Below are positions 59,493 to 64,000 of a DNA stretch of 64,000 nucleotides, piece by piece. The position numbers were made by a program, and so were the translations under genes. The DNA lies in the NCBI RefSeq assembly GCF_018873765.1, contig NC_057917.1, positions 54,057,464 to 54,121,463 on the forward strand, read 5' to 3'. The notes below the pieces were generated by a model. That model ran no database searches and was not told where the DNA came from. It saw only the letters and a program-made list of their open reading frames with translations. The stretch is from Telopea speciosissima. Its lineage: Eukaryota; Streptophyta; Magnoliopsida; Proteales; Proteaceae. Each line of letters begins with the position of its first letter. The stretch's first letter is position 1.

Positions 59493-60130
59493 TGTTGCGT
59501 CAAAAAATCGTCCGATGGTCCTTCGAGTGCCATAACCTACAAAAGACCCTGGGTGACAAAGGAGAACCGGTGTAGTTCCGGCCTAGGATTCTCCGATGCC
59601 TAAGTTAGATCTCTCTGAGCAAACAAATGAGTGAATAGAATTCAAGATGCCTGATGGAGTGACATACCTTCCTTTTTATAATGGAGTATGGCGGTGCGAA
59701 GAGTCCTAGTTGATGGCGAATAATCCCCGTAGTAGATAGAGTCCCGGAGTGTCGGGGGTCTTCCATGGTTGGTTGCTTCTCTACGGAGAGGTAGTGTCCT
59801 GATAGGAATGGTGTTTCCAATAGATAAATATAAAGTGTTTGTGTCCGTCTTGGATTGTGTGATTGATGGAGGATGGTGTAGAGTCCTGAAGGTGGTAGAA
59901 GTCTTGTCTATGACGGTGGTACAGAGTCCAGGTGGCGGTGTTCCTCTTATTGGGGACGATGGTAGTATCCTTGTCCCGGTCCGTGTAGGGTGGTTGTTTG
60001 AGCCGCACCCATAGAGGGTCATGTGGTTCGCGTCCATGGTTGGTCTTTCGCTGGCCCGGCCTTGGTGCAACTCCTTGGGCCGGGTACGCATGGCGACCTC
60101 TGATTGGTTGGTGTGATTTTGGGTTCATCA
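59493..60130 (-). repeat. 5' LTR of the gag-only element
   Basis: On the minus strand it begins TGATGAACCCAAAATCACAC and ends GACGCAACA, followed by the primer-binding region. It pairs with 54296-54929. Confidence 0.9.
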
Positions 60131-60135
60131 ATGGC

Positions 60136-60880
60136 CAATAAGCCCTTGACAACTCCACCCCAAAAAAAAAAAATCTCTTCTTCTCACATTAAATGACCTT
60201 ACTTTCTATCAATATACTAAACTATTTTATTGTACCTAATTGATGTGCTCCTCTTTGCCACTTGCTCAGTGAACACACTCTCTCATTAATAAGAAAGCCA
60301 ACATGTAATGCTTTAATCCCATTTCTCCACCCACCCCACCCGCACGTTAGTCATAAATCATATGTAGGGAGTTCCCTTTGAGGTGTGAATTAACATGATA
60401 CGGTTTAATTACCAAAAAAAAAAAAAAAATAGAGTCCGAAGTCTTCTTCTACTCACATGCCAAGGTTTAATTGAAAAAGAAAGTTAACTAATCAAAGTGG
60501 CAAAAATAAAACTTTGAAAATCTGATAAAATAAATGAAAATTTCCTATAGAGAAATGGATGACTAAATTTACTTTGGAATGCCCCCTACGGTCAGAAACA
60601 GGGGTGGCGAAATGATCACCTCACCCCTCCCCCCCATATTGGATGCTAGGGCATGTACTCCCATTGGTCCATGTGCTAGTGTAGGGTCCATGCGACCAAC
60701 TAGAGTCTAAAATTTAACATGTTACCACTTCAATTTATAAATATCCATATGATCGAACAATCAGAATACAAGATTCTTCATCAATTCATACGGTACATAC
60801 ATATTTAAGAAAGATCAATAATTAAGATTGAGTTTATGGACACAATTGAGATTAATAACCCTTAAAACATATAATAATCT
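60136..60880. other. Gap between the LTR element and LHCA3
   Basis: No gene was found. A third copy of the dispersed repeat lies at about 60180-60290 (actattttattgtacctaat, then tgatgtgctcctctttgcca). MITE-like debris with a C-run lies near 60600-60720. The last part is probably the 3' UTR of LHCA3. Confidence 0.4.
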
Positions 60881-62680
60881 TCAGTGGAACTTGAGGCTGG
60901 TTAAGATATTGTTGTTGACTGGGTCAGCCAAATGGTCCAATAGGTTCTGGAATGGACCAACTCCAGTGACGAGTCCCTGAACAAAGTAACCCAATATGGC
61001 CAGCATAGCCAATCTCCCATTCTTGACTTCCTTCAACTTCAACTCCTTCATTGCCTTCTCATCCTTTGTTCCCAATCCCAGTGGATTGAAGAAAGGACCA
61101 CCAGGATAAGCCGGTTTACCTGACCCACCCAAGTACTTCTCAAAACCAAGGAAGTATTGCTTACCCATCGACCCTGGATTCGCCCAGTCTTGGAACCTTC
61201 TGTGTTCTGCAAAACCCATAAGTGCCATTTCCATCACGAACAGTGTGTATGGGTCTGCCCAGTAATTGTATGTTCCTGCTGGTGGTATCACCCCAGTCTG
61301 AAACCACGGCAGCGCTGTCTCCGGCGGGATCAGCCCCAGCTTCCCCAGTATTTCCGGTGCTATGGCGCCTACTGCTCCCAACATTGCGTAACGCCCGTTT
61401 ATGACCTCTCCGTAAGCCAACCACTTTGGTTCAATAAACCCGCCTGTACCTTCTGGGTCCGACAGCCCCAGCGGGTCAAATCCGAAGTCACCTGGGAGGC
61501 TTTTTTTTTTTTTTAATCCATTTTTATTAGTAGATGAATAATTAATCCCCTGTCTTTCCAAAAAACATAAAAAAAACCTTCAAAAGAGTTGCATAGTTGG
61601 AAAACTAGTTTTCTGACTAACTCATGTTTGTTGGAAAAAAAACAAAAAATTTGGTGATTCGGTCTTGTAAAACTTTATCAAGGTGAAGTATATTTTTTAT
61701 TTTTTAATATAATAAATGTATATAAAATAATAAAATAAAAATAAAAAATATGCAGAAACAAATCATGGAATCACATATCAATGTAATTTGAGTTTATACC
61801 ATTAAACAAGAGAAAGAAGTCAAAGATTTGAGAATTTCTTACTATTTCAGAACATGGATTTACTATTTTAATCAACTCCGCTTCTAGGTAAATCAGTTTT
61901 ATGGCCTTTTAGAAAACAACTAAACTTGATGAAGTTTAGTCTCGTCATTTTTTCACTTGACCTAATCTATAGGTCTTTTGATCAGGTCTTCCTAAATTTT
62001 GATTCAATTCGGGCAACTCGTTTAATCTAAACCCAATTTTCCAACTATGGTCTAAAAGTATAAAGAGAAAAAGAATGCTAACTAGTGTTGTGTCATGGCG
62101 TGTACTTACACCCAGACACAGCCCAACACAAAAAGACCGATGCTGCCCCCTAAAATGATGGAAAGAAATAGGGGCAACGCCGACCTTTTCATGCTAGTCT
62201 GTTCTTGAACACAGGTACACACCGAGGCACAACACCGGTTAACGTTCCTTTTCCGAAACATAAATTATAATCAAAGAGTAAGTGATTTAGGTAGTTTTAA
62301 CTTTTAGTTAAAGATTACCTGCCATCTAAGTATGATAGGCTCTGTTTGGATGCAAACCAGAGCTGCCTGTCTGCTCCTTGCTGCAATATAAAATGCAAAG
62401 AAATTAAGGATTTATTATTTTTATTTTTATTTTAAAGGTGAAATGAAATCTTCCCCACCCCCGGTTCCCTCCCTTGTGATGATATGATGAAACAAAAAGA
62501 GAGAAATGGAGAAAGACTAACCTTGACAGGGGGTGTAGAAGCAGCTCTTACAACCAAGGAAGACTTCCTTGAGGAGGAGGAGGACGACGACCCACTTGAA
62601 AGGGTCCTTCCTCCCAGTAGCTGTTTTGCTGCCTCCACAGAAGATGTGAGAGAAGACGACACTAAGGCTTGTGTTGCCAT
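60881..62680 (-). CDS. LHCA3: Photosystem I chlorophyll a/b-binding protein LHCA3
   Basis: Three minus-strand exons fit (62680-62522, 62380-62319, 61499-60881), giving 279 residues; the Arabidopsis protein has 273. Residues 1 to about 50 ([20 protein letters not shown], then a Ser run and VVRAAS) are a chloroplast transit peptide. The mature part has [20 protein letters not shown], the first-helix chlorophyll-binding block [20 protein letters not shown], and the third-helix block [20 protein letters not shown]. It ends [14 protein letters not shown], as LHCA3 does. LHCA3 is a thylakoid antenna protein that pairs with LHCA2 on the PSI core and holds red-shifted chlorophylls. The acceptor of intron 2 is odd: the AG is preceded by about 14 As rather than pyrimidines. 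Intron 2 also carries a MITE. All pigment-binding residues I know are present. Confidence 0.96.
62077..62244. mobile_element. MITE inside LHCA3 intron 2
   Basis: Left gctaactagtgttgtg and right cacaacaccggttaac are inverted. Similarity continues inward ('cgtgtactta' against 'acaggtacac', 'gaccgatgctgcccc' against 'ggggcaacgccgacc'). The block of about 168 bp is non-coding. It lies in the intron and should be spliced out. Confidence 0.7.
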
Positions 62681-63100
62681 CTTCTTCTTCTTCTTCTTTG
62701 CTTTATTTACTCTCTTGCTTCTTAATTTCCTCTTTCTTTCCTTTCTTTACTTGGAGGCTGTGAGGATATGATATGATAAGAAAGATGAAGACAAACAGTA
62801 CTACTTGCAGAGAAGAAGTGGGGGTTGGGATTAAGGTTTGTGGTCCCAAAGGGCGGCTGAGAGGAGGTTGAGAGGAGGGTGAGGTGGGGCTGGTTGATTT
62901 CAAGTAGTAACAAACAACTTTGGATTCCAAATGGAAATCTAGGGCGATATGAGGTGTCAATCTCTCAGATATGATATGATCTTAGCCACCAACAAACGTT
63001 TGCCACGTGGAGATTCTAACTTGGATAATAGGATCATAATCATCCTCATCTCCAGATTTAACATATCTTCAATCTTTCTGAGTGCCACGTGGGATGCATA
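62681..63100 (-). promoter_or_regulatory. LHCA3 promoter with two G-boxes and an I-box-like motif
   Basis: Two identical GCCACGTGG palindromic G-boxes lie at 63002-63010 and 63084-63092, about 320 and 400 bases upstream of the ATG at 62680. A GATAAG (I-box core, plus strand) lies near 62775, among gatatgatatgat repeats. G-box and I-box pairs are standard light-response modules of photosynthetic nuclear genes, bound by HY5/PIF-type bZIP/bHLH and GATA or MYB-like factors. A TATA box could not be fixed. Confidence 0.6.
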
Positions 63101-63329
63101 TCTGCCTTGTATATTTATATTATTTAGTCATGGCATATTATTCGTAAAAATCTATATATGATGGCATAAAATCTGATCCTTTCACCTCCGCACCTGACCT
63201 CTCGTTGTTTTTTTTTTTTTTTTTTTAACAAAACTTCCATATCATCATCATAATCTAATAATCTATGTTTTACTATTATTTACCAAAAAAAAAAAAAATC
63301 TGTGTTTTATTTAATAAGTTGAAGACTAA

Positions 63330-63600
63330 TGTGGCAATTCAGGGCCGGGTTTTTTAAAACCCTAGCTCTACCCTGAGTCTTCTTAGCTCAACCCAAGCCC
63401 AACCCGGCCTTAGGTCGGGCTGAGATATCTTAGCCCAAGCCCAACCCTACCAAGCTCAGCCCAATCCAGTCCGACCCTAATTGACCTTGATCGGGATAGG
63501 TTGGCCCTGATTGGCCCTGATTTTTGTCAAGGGCTGATTTTTGCTAGGGCTGGTTGGCCTTGAATTGCCCTGCTTTTTGCCATTTATGTTGTCCTATGCA
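63330..63600. mobile_element. hAT-like non-autonomous repeat (GC-rich word block)
   Basis: A block of gcccaaccc/ggtcggg words starts at gtggcaattcagggccggg. It is the same word family as the hAT elements at 52.1 and 55.5 kb. Ends and target duplication were not resolved. Confidence 0.4.
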
Positions 63601-64000
63601 TTAAAAAAATGACATGTGATTAGGTATTGATTTGTTTCATACTCCATTGACTATCAGACTTTTCTTTAATTTAAAAAACTTAGCCCAAATGTTAAAATTA
63701 TAAATATTTTCGTTCTATAGATAATTAGTCTTTGGGGAAAAGATCTCTACTTGGTGGTTTTTCCTACACCCTCTTACAGGACACCATAAGATGACGTCTT
63801 TGCCCCCTGGGTAGATACCCAAGTGTGCTCACGCAGTGGCCTAGACGCTTGTGTAGAGACCATGCGACTAAGAAGAGATCTCTTGTGCTTAATCTTTTTT
63901 TGGGTAAACCAATATATAGATACTAAACAAAAATTGCAAAATGTAAATAATAAATTGTAAAGCATAACCTAACACAGGGTTGGGTTGGGATGGACTTTGC
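63601..64000. other. Gene-free right edge
   Basis: No gene was found. Near 63770-63870 a MITE-like patch (cctagacgcttgtgtagaga, then ccatgcgac) resembles one near 60670-60700 (tgctagtgtagggtccatgc, then gacc). Confidence 0.35.

Larger units (their letters stand above)
54296..60130 (-). mobile_element. LTR retrotransposon, Gypsy-type, gag-only (TR-GAG/LARD-like), both LTRs present
   Basis: Two direct repeats, 54296-54929 and 59493-60130 (634 and 638 bp, TG...CA on the minus strand), bound a 5835-bp element, and the pentamer atggc lies on both sides (54291-54295 and 60131-60135). Next to the 5' LTR is a Gypsy-style primer-binding region (gattggcaccgcctgtggga). Next to the 3' LTR is a purine-rich tract (aagaaagtggaggac). 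Gag-like sequence is the only protein signal, and I saw no protease, RT or integrase, so it depended on a helper. The internal part is swollen by tandem repeats and a nested hAT element. Structurally whole but coding-poor and with the gag region broken. By rough eye count the LTRs differ at about 7-8% of sites, so it is several to some tens of millions of years old, depending on rate. Confidence 0.9.

Overview
This is nuclear DNA from a flowering plant, most likely a dicot or early-diverging eudicot rather than a grass. The evidence is spliced genes of plant-only families (a group I WRKY factor, a PSI antenna protein, an R2R3-MYB fragment, a PLS-class PPR remnant), long AT-rich introns, and a heavy load of plant transposons (an Au-type SINE, LINEs, Copia/Gypsy LTRs, MITEs). 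I cannot place the species more closely.

Four host genes look functional. An RraA-like aldolase gene lies at 1.6-2.1 kb on the minus strand, possibly with a 5'UTR exon near 6.9 kb. A WRKY2-type transcription factor of five coding exons lies at 15.3-19.6 kb (plus). A long nuclear-type protein of the HAPLESS 8 kind, with a C2HC zinc finger, lies at 40.3-45.7 kb (plus). LHCA3, of three exons, lies at 60.9-62.7 kb (minus). From memory the first three correspond to the Arabidopsis neighbours At5g56260, At5g56270 and At5g56250, so they look like an old syntenic block stretched by insertions.

The rest is mainly mobile DNA and captured gene pieces. Two structures have the architecture of Pack-type DNA transposons, with long inverted arms around host gene fragments. 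One (8.28-9.80 kb) holds an ABC-transporter C-family fragment with its intron. The other (21.18-22.88 kb) holds the promoter and DNA-binding half of a subgroup-4 R2R3-MYB, still an open 132-residue spliced frame that lacks the repressor tail. Other gene pieces are a CrRLK1L malectin-like snippet (2.6 kb), an eIF3h first exon (34.0 kb) and a PPR pseudogene (31.5-32.7 kb).

A LINE (about 20.1-26.1 kb) is split by the MYB element region and by a solo LTR. At 54.30-60.13 kb lies an LTR element with both LTRs and a matching target duplication; it carries gag only, an 11-codon minisatellite and a nested hAT element. Several foldback MITEs, tandem duplications and microsatellites fill the remaining gaps. 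No tRNA, rRNA or CRISPR-like feature was seen.
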